From Streptomyces amritsarensis (lineage in GTDB: Bacteria; Actinomycetota; Actinomycetes; Streptomycetales; Streptomycetaceae): a DNA stretch of 64,000 bases. Below the pieces are notes generated by a model. The model searched no databases and was not told the DNA's origin. It worked only from the letters and a program-made list of their open reading frames with translations. This document shows positions 34,450 through 43,846 of this stretch, piece by piece; the first letter of the stretch is position 1, and each line of letters starts with the position of its first letter. The translations under genes and the position numbers were made by a program. The DNA is taken from the NCBI RefSeq assembly GCF_001953875.1, contig NZ_MQUR01000011.1, forward strand, positions 14,919-78,918, in the 5' to 3' direction.

Positions 34450-35190
34450 TCACCTCTTGGTGCTCTTGTAGCCCCGCCCCCACTGGAGCCCCCAGCCGTA
34501 CAGCCGGTCCAGCTCGGACTGGAACCCGTACACGAACTTCACCTCGCGCTTGACGACGAGCTCGCCCTTGACCTTCTCCAGGGAGACGACGGCGCAGGAG
34601 CGGGCCTGCGGGTGCCGCTCGTCCAGCGGGATCTCGATCCTGGGGCCCGTCACGGGGTAGAGGGTGACCATGGCGTGCGTCCGGTCGAAGGCCGGGGTCT
34701 GGTCGTAGATGTAGACGAAGACCAGCAGCCGCTTGATCTCGTCGGCGTGGTCGAGGTTGATGTAGAGGGTCTCCCCCGACCCCGAGCCGAACCGGTCGTC
34801 CCCGCTGAGCTTGACGTACGGCGGGTCGTTGAGGTCCCCCAGCAGGTTGCCCAGCGGCTGGACGGCGCCGCGGGTGCCGTCGGTCAGCTCGTACAGGCAG
34901 CCCATGTCGAGGTCGACGTTGACCATGCCCTGGGTGTGCGCCTGCACCATGTCCGGCTTGAACAGCTTGAACGGATGGCGGAACAGCTGGCCGCTCTGCC
35001 CGGAGCGGCCGCCGATGTCCGAGGTGCGCATGCGCCACGACAGGTTGACGCGCAGGTTGCCGTGGACGGCGCCCTGCCTGGTGAGCGACACCGTCGATTG
35101 CCGTTTGGTCAGCTCGATCGCGTTCGACGAGGCACTGCCCGACTGGAACTGCACGGCCCGGCTGCCCAAGATGCCGTCGAAGAAGCCCAT
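34450..35190 (-). CDS. TerA-like tellurium resistance protein
   Basis: 246 residues. Starts MGFFDGILGSR, then an all-beta domain with LTKRQSTVSLTRQG, LYELTDGTRGAVQPLG and SGDDRFGSGSGETLYINL, ending in a second strand block with VYIYDQTPAFDRT. This order matches actinobacterial TerA/TerF-type proteins of the TerD superfamily, which bind Ca2+ and assemble with TerC at the membrane. It is on the minus strand, downstream of the DUF475 gene but separated from it by a terminator. Confidence 0.8.
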   Translation of the reverse strand: MGFFDGILGSRAVQFQSGSASSNAIELTKRQSTVSLTRQGAVHGNLRVNLSWRMRTSDIGGRSGQSGQLFRHPFKLFKPDMVQAHTQGMVNVDLDMGCLYELTDGTRGAVQPLGNLLGDLNDPPYVKLSGDDRFGSGSGETLYINLDHADEIKRLLVFVYIYDQTPAFDRTHAMVTLYPVTGPRIEIPLDERHPQARSCAVVSLEKVKGELVVKREVKFVYGFQSELDRLYGWGLQWGRGYKSTKR

Positions 35191-35200
35191 CCCCTACCCC

Positions 35201-35236
35201 CCTGGTCCTGATCCCCTGGTCCTGATCCCCTGGTCC
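35201..35236. repeat. 14-bp direct repeats upstream of the TerA-like gene
   Basis: CCTGGTCCTGATCC occurs twice in tandem (35201-35214, 35215-35228) and is followed by a partial third copy. It lies 11-46 bp upstream of the TerA-like ATG, where it would affect the ribosome site or leader. Confidence 0.8.
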
Positions 35237-35256
35237 CCGCGAAGACCACGGAGAAC

Positions 35257-35296
35257 GGGGCGGCCCGCCGGGTCCGTGAACCCGGCGGACCGCCCC
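35257..35296 (-). terminator. terminator of the DUF475 gene
   Basis: 17-bp stem with a single mismatch (35257-35273 with 35280-35296), 31 bp after the DUF475 stop. Confidence 0.75.
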
Positions 35297-35326
35297 GCAA
35301 TGGAGCGTTCCGCATTAGCGCCGCGG

Positions 35327-36457
35327 TCATGCCTCGGCGGTGGAACCCTCCAGTTCCAGGCGCTTGTTGCGGCGCACCGAGGACCAGAAGGAGGCCGCGA
35401 TCAGCACCACGCCGATGAGGCCGGTGATGATCTCGCTGATCTCGTGCTGGATGGTGATCAGCAGGATGACGGCGAGCGCGCCGATCGCGTAGTGCGCGCC
35501 GTGCTCCAGGTAGACGTAGTCGTCCAGGGTGCCCTGGCGGACCAGGTAGACCGTGAGCGAACGGACGTACATGGCTCCGATGCCGAGGCCGAGCGCCATC
35601 CAGAAGATGTGGTTGGTGATGGCGAAGGCGCCGATGACCCCGTCGAAGGAGAACGAGGCGTCGAGGACTTCGAGGTAGAGGAAGAGGAAGAACGCGGCCT
35701 TGCCGGCCAGGCCGACGGCGGAGACGGGCTTGCCCGCGGCCTTGGCCTTCTCCTCCTCGTCGTGCTCGCGCTCCTCTTCCTCCTCCAGCTTGTCCTCGAA
35801 GTAGGAGGACAGGCCGCCGACGATCAGGTAGGTGATCAGGCCGGCGACGCCGGCGAGCAGCACGGTGGCGGACTTGTCCGCGTGCCCGGTGCTGGTGTGG
35901 GCGTTGACGGCGAAGGTCATCGCGGAGACCAGCAGCACGATGAGGGCGATGCAGACCGACAGCATGTCGACCTTGCCGAGCTTGGCCAGCGGACGCTCCA
36001 GCCAGGCGAGCCACTTGTGGTCGCGGTCCTCGAAGATGAAGTCGAGGAAGATCATCAGCAGGAACATTCCGCCGAACGCGGCGATGGCCGGGTGGGCGTC
36101 GGTGACCAGGGCCTCGTACTGCTCCGGGTGGTCCAGGGCCAGCTCGATCGCCTCGATGGGGCCGACCTTCGCGCTGATGGCGACGATCGCCACCGGGAAG
36201 ACCAGCCGCATACCGAAGACGGCGATCAGGATGCCGATCGTGAGGAAGATCTTCTGCCAGAAGGCATTCATCTTCTTCAGGATTCCGGCATTGACGACCG
36301 CGTTGTCGAAGGACAGCGAGATTTCGAGGATCGACAGGATCAGTACGATCCCGAACGCCTCCCACCCCCACTGCCACGCGGCAAAGGCGAGGCCGAGCGC
36401 CGTGATGGCGAACGACCAGCCGAAGGTTTTCAGAACCACTGGCACCTGGCACCCCAT
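35327..36457 (-). CDS. DUF475 / TerC-like integral membrane protein
   Basis: 376 residues and about nine membrane helices in two TerC-like halves. Each half has the acidic membrane motif of the family: SILEISLSFDNAVVNAGIL and LEVLDASFSFDGVIGAFAI. A highly charged loop (KLEEEEEREHDEEEKAKAA) separates them. TerC-type proteins are proposed to be the membrane anchor of TerD complexes and some export Mn2+. The first ATG has no clear ribosome site; a GTG six codons later is possible. It lies directly behind two TerD genes in the same direction. Confidence 0.87.
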   Translation of the reverse strand: MGCQVPVVLKTFGWSFAITALGLAFAAWQWGWEAFGIVLILSILEISLSFDNAVVNAGILKKMNAFWQKIFLTIGILIAVFGMRLVFPVAIVAISAKVGPIEAIELALDHPEQYEALVTDAHPAIAAFGGMFLLMIFLDFIFEDRDHKWLAWLERPLAKLGKVDMLSVCIALIVLLVSAMTFAVNAHTSTGHADKSATVLLAGVAGLITYLIVGGLSSYFEDKLEEEEEREHDEEEKAKAAGKPVSAVGLAGKAAFFLFLYLEVLDASFSFDGVIGAFAITNHIFWMALGLGIGAMYVRSLTVYLVRQGTLDDYVYLEHGAHYAIGALAVILLITIQHEISEIITGLIGVVLIAASFWSSVRRNKRLELEGSTAEA

Positions 36458-36472
36458 GCGTCTTGTACGGCT

Positions 36473-37048
36473 TTACGAAACGTTGACCCCGAAGTCTAGA
36501 GCGATGCCCCGGAGCCCCGACGCGTACCCCTGCCCCACCGCACGGAACTTCCATTCGCCGCCGTACCGGTAGACCTCACCGAAGATCATCGCGGTCTCGC
36601 TGGAGGCGTCCTCGGAAAGGTCGTAGCGGGCCAGTTCCTGGCCGTCGGCCTGGTTGACCACGCGGATGAACGCGTTGCTGACCTGGCCGAAGCTCTGCCG
36701 GCGGCTGTCCGCCTCGTGGATGGAGACCGGAAAGACGATCTTGTCCACGTTCGCCGGGACCTTGGTGAGGTCGATGATGATCGACTCGTCGTCGCCGTCG
36801 CCCTCGCCGGTGAGGTTGTCCCCCGTGTGTTCGACGGAGCCGTCGGGGCTCTTCAGGTTGTTGTAGAAGACGAAGTACTCGTCCCCCAGCACCCGGCCGC
36901 CGTTGCAGAGCAGCGCGCTGGCGTCGAGGTCGAAGTCGGCTCCCGTGGTCGAGCGCGCGTCCCATCCGAGACCGATCAGAACCCTGGTGAGGTTCGGTGC
37001 GGCCTTGGACAGGGAGACATTGCCCCCCTTGGCGAGTGTGACGCCCAT
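36473..37048 (-). CDS. TerD family protein (second of the tandem pair)
   Basis: 191 residues, complete Ter[52 protein letters not shown], and the calcium loop [14 protein letters not shown], ending [28 protein letters not shown] lies upstream of the ATG. It is about two-thirds identical to the TerD gene 160 bp upstream, a recent tandem duplication on an evolutionary scale. It is 15 bp from the DUF475 gene, probably co-transcribed with it. Confidence 0.92.
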   Translation of the reverse strand: MGVTLAKGGNVSLSKAAPNLTRVLIGLGWDARSTTGADFDLDASALLCNGGRVLGDEYFVFYNNLKSPDGSVEHTGDNLTGEGDGDDESIIIDLTKVPANVDKIVFPVSIHEADSRRQSFGQVSNAFIRVVNQADGQELARYDLSEDASSETAMIFGEVYRYGGEWKFRAVGQGYASGLRGIALDFGVNVS

Positions 37049-37153
37049 GTTGTGGTCCTCCCCGGACGACGGTGTGGCGATGTGGCGGTGCTGCGGTCAA
37101 GCGGGCGGAGCTGTGGTGCGGCGGAGCAGTGGTGCCGTGGTGCGGGCGAAGCG

Positions 37154-37190
37154 CGTCCGGCGCCGTACACACAGTGCACGGCGCCGGACG
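37154..37190 (-). terminator. terminator of the upstream TerD gene
   Basis: 13-bp perfect stem (37154-37166 with 37178-37190) with an 11-base loop, 18 bp after the stop of the first TerD gene. The two TerD genes are therefore at least partly separate transcripts. Confidence 0.7.
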
Positions 37191-37208
37191 GACGAACTGC
37201 TCTCGGAC

Positions 37209-37784
37209 TCAGACGTTGACGCCGAAGTCCTGCGCGATACCGCGCAGGCCGGAGGCGTAGCCCTGGCCGATGGCGCGGAACTTCCACTCCGCGCCGTTGC
37301 GGTAGAGCTCGCCGAAGACCATGGCGGTCTCGGTCGAGGCGTCCTCGGAGAGGTCGTAGCGGGCGAGCTCGGTGTTGTCGGCCTGGTTCACCACGCGGAT
37401 GTAGGCGTTGCGGACCTGTCCGAAGCTCTGCTGGCGGGTCTCGGCCTCGTAGATCGAGACCGGGAAGACGATCTTGGCGACGTCGCCCGGGACCCCGGCG
37501 AGGTTGACCTTGATCGCCTCGTCGTCGCCCTCGCCCTCACCGGTGGTGTTGTCACCGGTGTGCTCGACCGATCCGTCGGGGCTCTTCAGGTTGTTGAAGA
37601 AGACGAAGTTCGCGTCGCTGGCGACCTTGCCCTGGTCGTTGGTCAGGATCGCGCTGGCGTCGAGGTCGAAGTCGACACCGGTGGTGGTGCGAGCGTCCCA
37701 GCCGAGACCGACGATGACCGCCGTCAGGTTAGGCGCGGCCTTGGTCAGCGAGACGTTGCCGCCCTTGCTGAGGCTGACTCCCAC
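37209..37784 (-). CDS. TerD family protein (first of the tandem pair)
   Basis: 191 residues from a GTG; GGAGGA stands 3-4 bases before it. [59 protein letters not shown] and the acidic Ca2+ loop [14 protein letters not shown] are all present, as is [20 protein letters not shown]. TerD proteins bind Ca2+ in the cytoplasm and, in Streptomyces, influence differentiation and stress tolerance. Confidence 0.93.
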   Translation of the reverse strand: MGVSLSKGGNVSLTKAAPNLTAVIVGLGWDARTTTGVDFDLDASAILTNDQGKVASDANFVFFNNLKSPDGSVEHTGDNTTGEGEGDDEAIKVNLAGVPGDVAKIVFPVSIYEAETRQQSFGQVRNAYIRVVNQADNTELARYDLSEDASTETAMVFGELYRNGAEWKFRAIGQGYASGLRGIAQDFGVNV

Positions 37785-37924
37785 GGGTCCTCCATAGGGT
37801 TTCTGTGTGGGGCGGTGCCCCGTCGTGCGGTTGCTACCGGATCAACGTTTCGATCCTAGTGACGGGTTCCCGCCTGTAAACGGTTTTCGCAGGGAACTGC
37901 ACGCAATGGACCGTGCGGACGCGC

Positions 37925-38383
37925 TCAGAGGCTGTCGAGCGCCTTGACGTACTCGTTCAGGTCACGCGCGTCGGGCAGTCCGTTGACGACGGTCCAGCGC
38001 ACCACGCCGTCCTTGTCGATGATGAAGGTGCCGCGGACCGCGCAGCCCTTGTCCTCGTCGAAGACGCCGTAGGCGCGCGAGGTCTCGCCGTGCGGCCAGA
38101 AGTCCGACAGCAGCGGGTACTCCAGCCCCTCCTGCTCGCCGAAGACCCGCAGGGTCGGCACGGAGTCGTTGGAGACGGCGAGGAGCTGGACGTCGTCGTT
38201 CTGGAAGCGCGGGAGCTGGTCGCGCAGCTCGCACAGCTCGCCGGTGCAGACGCCGGTGAAGGCGAACGGGTAGAAGAGCAGCACCACGGCCTTCTCCCCC
38301 CGGAAGTCGGAGAGCCGCACGGTGGCGCCGTGGTTGTCCTTGAGCTCGAAGTCCGGGGCCTTGTCGCCGACCTCGATCGCCAT
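37925..38383 (-). CDS. AhpE-type peroxiredoxin
   Basis: 152 residues from the ATG at 38383; further in-frame starts exist 9 and 54 bp upstream. Thioredoxin-fold peroxidase with [19 protein letters not shown] (peroxidatic Cys), [19 protein letters not shown] and [14 protein letters not shown], very similar in pattern to mycobacterial AhpE. A second cysteine five residues after the first (C-TGEL-C) is absent from AhpE but is spaced like the resolving cysteine of BCP peroxiredoxins, so it may form an intramolecular disulfide. Its place beside ter genes fits an oxidative-stress role. Confidence 0.9.
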   Translation of the reverse strand: MAIEVGDKAPDFELKDNHGATVRLSDFRGEKAVVLLFYPFAFTGVCTGELCELRDQLPRFQNDDVQLLAVSNDSVPTLRVFGEQEGLEYPLLSDFWPHGETSRAYGVFDEDKGCAVRGTFIIDKDGVVRWTVVNGLPDARDLNEYVKALDSL

Positions 38384-38497
38384 CTCTCGCATCCCTTCGT
38401 TCCCGCATCCCCGCGTTGGGCTGTTCGGGTGAGTCACAGCCTAGATCCTGACCGGGCGTACCGGGGTCCCTGAAACGCGCGGAACGCGGGAAACGCA

Positions 38498-38537
38498 CAC
38501 ACCCCGCCGACCGGGGTCACCTGGTCGGCGGGGTGTG
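38498..38537 (-). terminator. terminator of the DUF3052 gene
   Basis: 15-bp perfect stem (38498-38512 with 38523-38537), loop of 10, 30 bp after the stop. Confidence 0.8.
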
Positions 38538-38567
38538 GAAGCGTGTCCGCTCGGCAGCGGGCGCGGC

Positions 38568-38996
38568 TCAGCGCTTGGACTTGGCGGCGGTCTTGGGCGT
38601 CACCAGCTTGGTGGCGGCCCATTCCTTGCCGACGCTGACGCTCCTGGTCTGCGAGAGGCCGGCGGTCTCGGCGGCCTCGCTGATGTCGCTGGCCTCGACG
38701 TAGCCGTCACGGCCCGTCTTGGGGGTCAGCAGCAGGATCAGTGCGCCGTCCTCGACCAGCTCGGTGGCATCGACCAGCGCGTCCGTCAGATCGCCGTCGT
38801 CCTCGCGGAACCACAGCAGAACCGCGTCGGCGACATCGTCGTACTCCTCGTCGACGAGTTCGCCGACGAGTTCCTCGACGAGGTCACGGAATTCCTGATC
38901 GACGTCGTCGTCGTAGCCGATCTCCTGGACCACCTGTTCGGACTGGAAACCCAGCCGGGCGGCCAGGCTCTCCGCGTGGTCCGCGGTCGCGCTCAC
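38568..38996 (-). CDS. DUF3052 family protein
   Basis: 142 residues from the GTG at 38996, which has AGGAGG 7 bases upstream; the frame opens further upstream but without signals. Very acidic N-terminal half (QEFRDLVEELVGELVDEEYD), a central DAVLLWFREDDGDL block and a basic AAKSKR end. The family is restricted to actinobacteria and almost always sits next to aceE, as here. Function unknown. Confidence 0.85.
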   Translation of the reverse strand: MSATADHAESLAARLGFQSEQVVQEIGYDDDVDQEFRDLVEELVGELVDEEYDDVADAVLLWFREDDGDLTDALVDATELVEDGALILLLTPKTGRDGYVEASDISEAAETAGLSQTRSVSVGKEWAATKLVTPKTAAKSKR

Positions 38997-39465
38997 GGGG
39001 TGCCTCCTGCTCATGTTCGGTGAATGTCTTCGGCGGCGCGCGTACGCGCAGCATTGGGCGTAGTCCACACGGGCGCGGCGGATCGCGCAAGTACCCGGCC
39101 GCCGAGACCGTCGAAACGGTGACGATTGCGGCCGTCTCGCCGCAACTTTCAGCGTGCCCGTGTGCACCTCTGGTGATTCATCCCACACCATTCCAGCTCA
39201 TTCGCATCGCATGAGGACTTTCCTACCTGTTTGAGGGACGAACGGCCTCCCGGGGACGGTGACCGGCCTGGGCGTAAGGTTGCGATTTGGTCGCACTTGC
39301 CACCCCGCACCGCGGAACCGGACCCGTCCGTACCGTGCCGGCTCTCCTCGCCGATCGCAGGGATTACCCAGTGGTACGGATGACGATTACGGCCGAGCGT
39401 AAGACCATGGGAGGCGGCGCCCCAGTCAGGCCTCAGCCCGACTCCCCCGACAGCGAAGGAACAGC
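38997..39465. promoter_or_regulatory. divergent control region of DUF3052 and aceE
   Basis: A 469-bp gap. The part at about 39170-39230 is less GC-rich. TAAGGT at 39275-39280 is a good -10 candidate for aceE, and the inverted repeat TGCGA-N5-TCGCA at 39281-39295 overlaps the expected transcription start, a typical repressor position. No small gene or RNA was recognised. Confidence 0.45.
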
Positions 39466-42198
39466 GTGGCTTCCGCATCCGATCGCAATCCGATCATCAT
39501 TGGCGGCCTCCCCAGTCAGGTCCCGGACTTCGATCCGGAGGAGACGCAGGAGTGGCTCGACTCCCTCGACGCAGCGGTCGACGAGCGGGGCCGGGAACGG
39601 GCCCGCTATCTCATGCTGCGGCTGATCGAGCGGGCGCGCGAGAAGCGCGTGGCCGTGCCCGAGATGCGCAGCACGGACTACGTCAACACGATCGCCACCA
39701 AGGACGAGCCCTTCTTCCCCGGCAACGAGGAGATCGAGCGCAAGGTCCTCAACGCCACCCGGTGGAACGCGGCCGTCATGGTCTCGCGCGCCCAGCGTCC
39801 CGGGATCGGCGTCGGCGGCCACATCGCCACGTTCGCCTCCTCCGCCTCCCTCTACGACGTGGGCTTCAACCACTTCTTCCGGGGCAAGGACGAGGGCGAC
39901 GGCGGCGACCAGATCTTCTTCCAGGGCCACGCCTCCCCCGGTATCTACGCCCGCGCCTACCTCCTGGACCGGCTCACGGAGCAGCAGCTCGACGCGTTCC
40001 GCCAGGAGAAGTCGAAGGCGCCGTACGGCCTCTCCAGCTATCCGCACCCGCGGCTGATGCCGGACTTCTGGGAGTTCCCGACCGTCTCGATGGGCCTCGG
40101 CCCGCTGGGGGCGATCTACCAGGCCCGGATGAACCGGTACATGGAGGCGCGCGGGATCGCGGACACCTCCAAGTCCCACGTTTGGGCGTATCTCGGCGAC
40201 GGCGAGATGGACGAGCCGGAGTCGCTCGGCCAGCTGTCGATCGCCGCCCGCGAGGGCCTGGACAACCTGACCTTCGTCGTGAACTGCAACCTGCAGCGCC
40301 TCGACGGCCCGGTCCGCGGCAACGGCAAGATCATCCAGGAGCTGGAGTCGCAGTTCCGGGGCGCCGGCTGGAACGTGATCAAGCTGATCTGGGACCGTTC
40401 CTGGGACCCGCTGCTGGCCCAGGACCGCGACGGCATCCTGGTCAACAAGATGAACTCCACGCCCGACGGGCAGTTCCAGACGTACGCCACCGAGTCGGGC
40501 GCGTACATCCGCGAGCACTTCTTCGGCGGCGACCAGCGGCTGCGCGCGATGGTCGAGAACATGACCGACTACCAGATCCAGCACCTGGGCCGCGGCGGTC
40601 ACGACCACAAGAAGGTCTACGCGGCGTACGCGGCGGCCAAGGCGCACAAGGGCCAGCCGACGGTGATCCTGGCGCAGACGGTGAAGGGCTGGACGCTCGG
40701 CCCGAACTTCGAGGGCCGCAACGCCACGCACCAGATGAAGAAGCTGACGGTCGACGACCTCAAGCGCTTCCGCGACCGGCTGCACATCCCGATCACGGAC
40801 GCGCAGCTGGAGAGCGGCGCCCCGCCGTACTACCACCCGGGCCGCAACTCGCCCGAGATCCAGTACATGCACGACCAGCGCAGTGCGCACGGCGGCTACG
40901 TGCCGACCCGTGTGGTGCGCGCCAAGCCGCTGCAGCTGCCGGACGAGAAGACCTACGCGGCCGCCAAGAAGGGCTCGGGCCACCAGTCGATCGCCACCAC
41001 GATGGCCTTCGTCCGCATCCTGAAGGACCTGATGCGGGACAAGGAGATCGGCAAGCGCTTCGTGCTGATCGCGCCCGACGAGTACCGCACCTTCGGCATG
41101 GACGCCTTCTTCCCGAGCGCCAAGATCTACAACCCGCTGGGCCAGCAGTACGAGGCGGTCGACCGCGACCTGCTGCTCGCGTACAAGGAGTCGCCGACCG
41201 GCCAGATGCTGCACGACGGCATCTCGGAGGCGGGCTGCACGGCCTCGCTGATCGCGGCGGGTTCGGCGTACGCGACGCACGGCGAGCCGCTGATCCCGGT
41301 CTACGTCTTCTACTCGATGTTCGGTTTCCAGCGCACGGGTGACCAGTTCTGGCAGATGGCCGACCAGCTCGCGCGCGGTTTCGTCCTGGGTGCGACCGCC
41401 GGACGGACCACCCTGACGGGTGAGGGCCTGCAGCACGCGGACGGTCACTCCCAGCTGCTGGCCTCGACGAACCCGGGCTGCGTGGCGTACGACCCGGCCT
41501 ACGGGTACGAGATCGCGCACATCGTCCAGGACGGCCTGCGCCGGATGTACGGCCCCGAGGCCGAGGACGTCTTCTACTACCTGACGGTCTACAACGAGCC
41601 GATCCAGCACCCGGCGGAGCCGGCGGGCGTCGACGTCGATGGCATCCTCAAGGGCATCCACCGGGTCGCGCAGGGCAGCGCGGGCAGCATCCCGGCCCAG
41701 CTGATGGCGTCCGGTGTGGCCGTGCCGTGGGCGCTGGAGGCGCAGCGGATCCTGGCCGAGGAGTGGAACGTCCGGGCGGACGTCTGGTCGGCGACCTCCT
41801 GGAACGAGCTGCGGCGCGAGGCCGTCGAGGTGGAGGAGTACAACCTGCTCCACCCGGAGGAGGAGCAGCGCGTCCCGTACGTGACGCGGAAGCTGTCGGG
41901 TGCCGAGGGGCCGTTCGTGGCGGTGTCGGACTGGATGCGGTCGGTTCCGGACCAGATCTCGCGGTGGGTGCCGGGCGCGTACACCTCGCTGGGCGCCGAC
42001 GGCTTCGGCTTCGCGGACACGCGGGGTGCGGCCCGCCGCTTCTTCCACATCGACGCCCAGTCGGTGGTGCTGGCGACGCTGACCGAGCTGGCCAAGGCGG
42101 GAAAGGTGGACCGATCGGTGCTGAAGCAGGCCGTCGACAAGTACCAGCTGCTCGACGTGGCGGCGGCGGACCCGGGCGCGGCCGGCGGCGACGCGTAG
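39466..42198 (+). CDS. aceE: pyruvate dehydrogenase E1 component, homodimeric
   Basis: 910 residues, full length for the homodimeric AceE family. GTG start with GAAGGA 5 bases upstream. Thiamine diphosphate site [20 protein letters not shown] continuing to the conserved Asn ([18 protein letters not shown]), an N-terminal TNYVNTI-like block (STDYVNTI) and C-terminal transketolase-like domain ending near [10 protein letters not shown]. It decarboxylates pyruvate and hands the acetyl group to the lipoyl E2 of the pyruvate dehydrogenase complex. E2 and E3 are not in this window. Acetyl-CoA made here feeds the fatty acid cluster 10 kb away. Confidence 0.96.
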   Translation: MASASDRNPIIIGGLPSQVPDFDPEETQEWLDSLDAAVDERGRERARYLMLRLIERAREKRVAVPEMRSTDYVNTIATKDEPFFPGNEEIERKVLNATRWNAAVMVSRAQRPGIGVGGHIATFASSASLYDVGFNHFFRGKDEGDGGDQIFFQGHASPGIYARAYLLDRLTEQQLDAFRQEKSKAPYGLSSYPHPRLMPDFWEFPTVSMGLGPLGAIYQARMNRYMEARGIADTSKSHVWAYLGDGEMDEPESLGQLSIAAREGLDNLTFVVNCNLQRLDGPVRGNGKIIQELESQFRGAGWNVIKLIWDRSWDPLLAQDRDGILVNKMNSTPDGQFQTYATESGAYIREHFFGGDQRLRAMVENMTDYQIQHLGRGGHDHKKVYAAYAAAKAHKGQPTVILAQTVKGWTLGPNFEGRNATHQMKKLTVDDLKRFRDRLHIPITDAQLESGAPPYYHPGRNSPEIQYMHDQRSAHGGYVPTRVVRAKPLQLPDEKTYAAAKKGSGHQSIATTMAFVRILKDLMRDKEIGKRFVLIAPDEYRTFGMDAFFPSAKIYNPLGQQYEAVDRDLLLAYKESPTGQMLHDGISEAGCTASLIAAGSAYATHGEPLIPVYVFYSMFGFQRTGDQFWQMADQLARGFVLGATAGRTTLTGEGLQHADGHSQLLASTNPGCVAYDPAYGYEIAHIVQDGLRRMYGPEAEDVFYYLTVYNEPIQHPAEPAGVDVDGILKGIHRVAQGSAGSIPAQLMASGVAVPWALEAQRILAEEWNVRADVWSATSWNELRREAVEVEEYNLLHPEEEQRVPYVTRKLSGAEGPFVAVSDWMRSVPDQISRWVPGAYTSLGADGFGFADTRGAARRFFHIDAQSVVLATLTELAKAGKVDRSVLKQAVDKYQLLDVAAADPGAAGGDA

Positions 42199-42211
42199 TC
42201 GCCGCGTGATG

Positions 42212-42245
42212 GGCGCGGGTCCCGGCTTCGGCCGGGACCCGCGCC
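42212..42245 (+). terminator. terminator of aceE
   Basis: 15-bp perfect stem (42212-42226 with 42231-42245), TTCG tetraloop, followed by TTTT. Confidence 0.9.
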
Positions 42246-42273
42246 TTTTGACGCGTTGCCTACGATGCTCCGC

Positions 42274-43077
42274 ATGAAGGAACCCTCCCGCCAGCTGCTG
42301 TGGGAGCGGCGGACCCAGACCCCGCTGCTCGTCCTCGCCGTGGCCTTCGCCGTGGCGTACGCCGTGCCCATCGTCGTGCCGGACGCCAGCGCGCGGGTGC
42401 ACGGTGCCTGCACCTCGGTGGAGTGGATGGTGTGGGGTGCCTTCGCCGCCGACTACCTGGTGCGGCTGGCCCTCTCCGAGGAGCGCGGGCGGTTCGTGCG
42501 GACCCACTGGCTGGACCTGGCGGCCGTGGTGCTGCCGCTCGTGCAGCCGCTGCGGCTGCTGCGGCTCGTGGCCACCTTGCTGCTGGTGGGCCGGCGGGCC
42601 CGGATGGCCCCGCAGATCCAGCTGACGACGTACGTGGCCGGGTCGGTCGTCGGGCTGCTGATGTTCGGCTCGCTGGCCGTGCTGAGCGTGGAGCGGGACG
42701 CGCCCGACGGGAACATCAAGAACCTGGGCGACGCCGTGTGGTGGTCCTTCACCACGATGACGACGGTGGGGTACGGCGACCACTCCCCCACCACGGGCCT
42801 GGGCCGTTTCCTGGCGGTCGGGCTGATGCTGTCGGGGATCGCCCTGCTCGGTGTGGTGACCGCCAACATCGCCGCGTGGTTCATCTCCCGCTTCGAGCGC
42901 GACGACCAGGCGGAGCGGCTCCAGCTGGCGGCGATCGCCGAGCTCCAGGCGGAGGTACGGGCGCTGCGCGGGGAGGTCGCCCGGCTGGGCGGGGCGGCGG
43001 ACGGGACCGCCGCCCCGCCCGCCGTCGCGGGGCCCGGCGCCCCGGCGCAGCGGCCGGCTACCGCTCCCACACCTTGA
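42274..43077 (+). CDS. voltage-sensor-type potassium channel
   Basis: 267 residues from the ATG at 42274; a TACGAT -10 box ends 7 bases upstream, so translation is probably leaderless. Helices S1-S4 with a short Arg-containing S4-like helix (LRLLRLVATLLLVGRRARM), then pore helix and the K+ filter TTMTTVGYGDHSP (about residue 165), an inner helix and a cytoplasmic coiled coil (about 205-245, AERLQLAAIAELQAEVRALR) that would hold the tetramer. It overlaps the 3' end of the next, convergent gene by 20 bp. Confidence 0.9.
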   Translation: MKEPSRQLLWERRTQTPLLVLAVAFAVAYAVPIVVPDASARVHGACTSVEWMVWGAFAADYLVRLALSEERGRFVRTHWLDLAAVVLPLVQPLRLLRLVATLLLVGRRARMAPQIQLTTYVAGSVVGLLMFGSLAVLSVERDAPDGNIKNLGDAVWWSFTTMTTVGYGDHSPTTGLGRFLAVGLMLSGIALLGVVTANIAAWFISRFERDDQAERLQLAAIAELQAEVRALRGEVARLGGAADGTAAPPAVAGPGAPAQRPATAPTP

Positions 43078-43453
43078 AGGCCCGTACCTGGTAGGGGGAC
43101 TGGGGCAGCCAGACGCCGTCGCCCGGGTACGTCTGGAACTCGCCGGTCTCCGCGCACTGCGCCGACTGGTACGTGGTGACCGGGCGCCCGGTCCGGTTGA
43201 CCAGGGACTGGGCGCTGGTGCCGGCGGGCAGGGCGGTGCAGCTGTTGATGTCCAGGGTGCTCAGCTCGTGGGTCTGCCGGGTGCCCTTGAAGTCCGGTTT
43301 GGCCCACAGGCACAGCTGTCCGCTCGCGCAGGCCCCCAGGCCCGGCGGGCCCGCGGCGTGTGCCGGGCCGGTGGTGGTCGGGATGAGGGCGGCCAGGACC
43401 AGGGCGGCCGCGGCGAGGACGGTGGTGAGGCGCGGGGTTCCACACGTACGCAT
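43058..43453 (-). CDS. secreted peptidase-inhibitor I36 / crystallin-like protein
   Basis: 131 residues with a signal peptide (about 1-33, AHA-A). The mature domain has ACASGQLCLWAKPDFKG, LDINSCTALPAG, SAQSLVNRTGRPV and four cysteines, the pattern of Streptomyces small secreted inhibitors (family I36, SMPI-like beta/gamma-crystallin fold). AAGGAG lies upstream of the ATG. Its 3' end overlaps the K+ channel gene. Target protease unknown. Confidence 0.8.
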   Translation of the reverse strand: MRTCGTPRLTTVLAAAALVLAALIPTTTGPAHAAGPPGLGACASGQLCLWAKPDFKGTRQTHELSTLDINSCTALPAGTSAQSLVNRTGRPVTTYQSAQCAETGEFQTYPGDGVWLPQSPYQVRAFKVWER

Positions 43454-43846
43454 GACGGGTCAACTCCTTGTGGACAGCGGGCGCCCGGACCGCTTCCGGT
43501 GCTCCGCCGACACCACGCTGACCTGCGGTGACGGTCGGGCGGAAGAGGCGCCGGGCGGGTCCACCCTGATAGGCGACAGGCGCGGCGGAACCGTCCGGCG
43601 GGCCGTTCACCCACGCGGAGTTGACCCGTCCGGCAGCCTTCGCGGCGGGCCCCGCCCGCCCCGGCGCCGCCCCGGTGCCGCTCCTGTGGTGCTCCGGGCG
43701 GCCCGCCCGGAGCGGCCCGAACGTGTCGTCCGGGACCGGTCCGGCGCCCCTTCGCCGACGGCTCGGCACGGCTCGGCCAATCGGCCGCCGGGCCGTCGGT
43801 CACGGGTACTCTGACCGCCCACTCGGCGTCAGAAAGGAGCCCGGCG
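43454..43846. other. divergent spacer with a 14-bp inverted repeat
   Basis: 393 bp, very GC-rich, no gene seen. The 14 bases at 43454-43467 (covering the ribosome site of the I36 gene) recur exactly as an inverted copy at 43617-43630, with similar flanks. A TACTCT -10-like box at 43806-43811 may drive the TetR gene. Confidence 0.55.

Noticed and set aside
33479-37784. Complete tellurite resistance operon in the enterobacterial order terZABCDEF
   Set aside because: Gene order and content are the actinobacterial type, with scattered TerD paralogues and DUF475 rather than that operon.
39433-42783. Open frame of more than 1,100 codons antisense to aceE and the K+ channel gene
   Set aside because: Its translation is Arg/Val/His-rich without motifs; it is a codon-bias shadow of aceE, which has clear domains.
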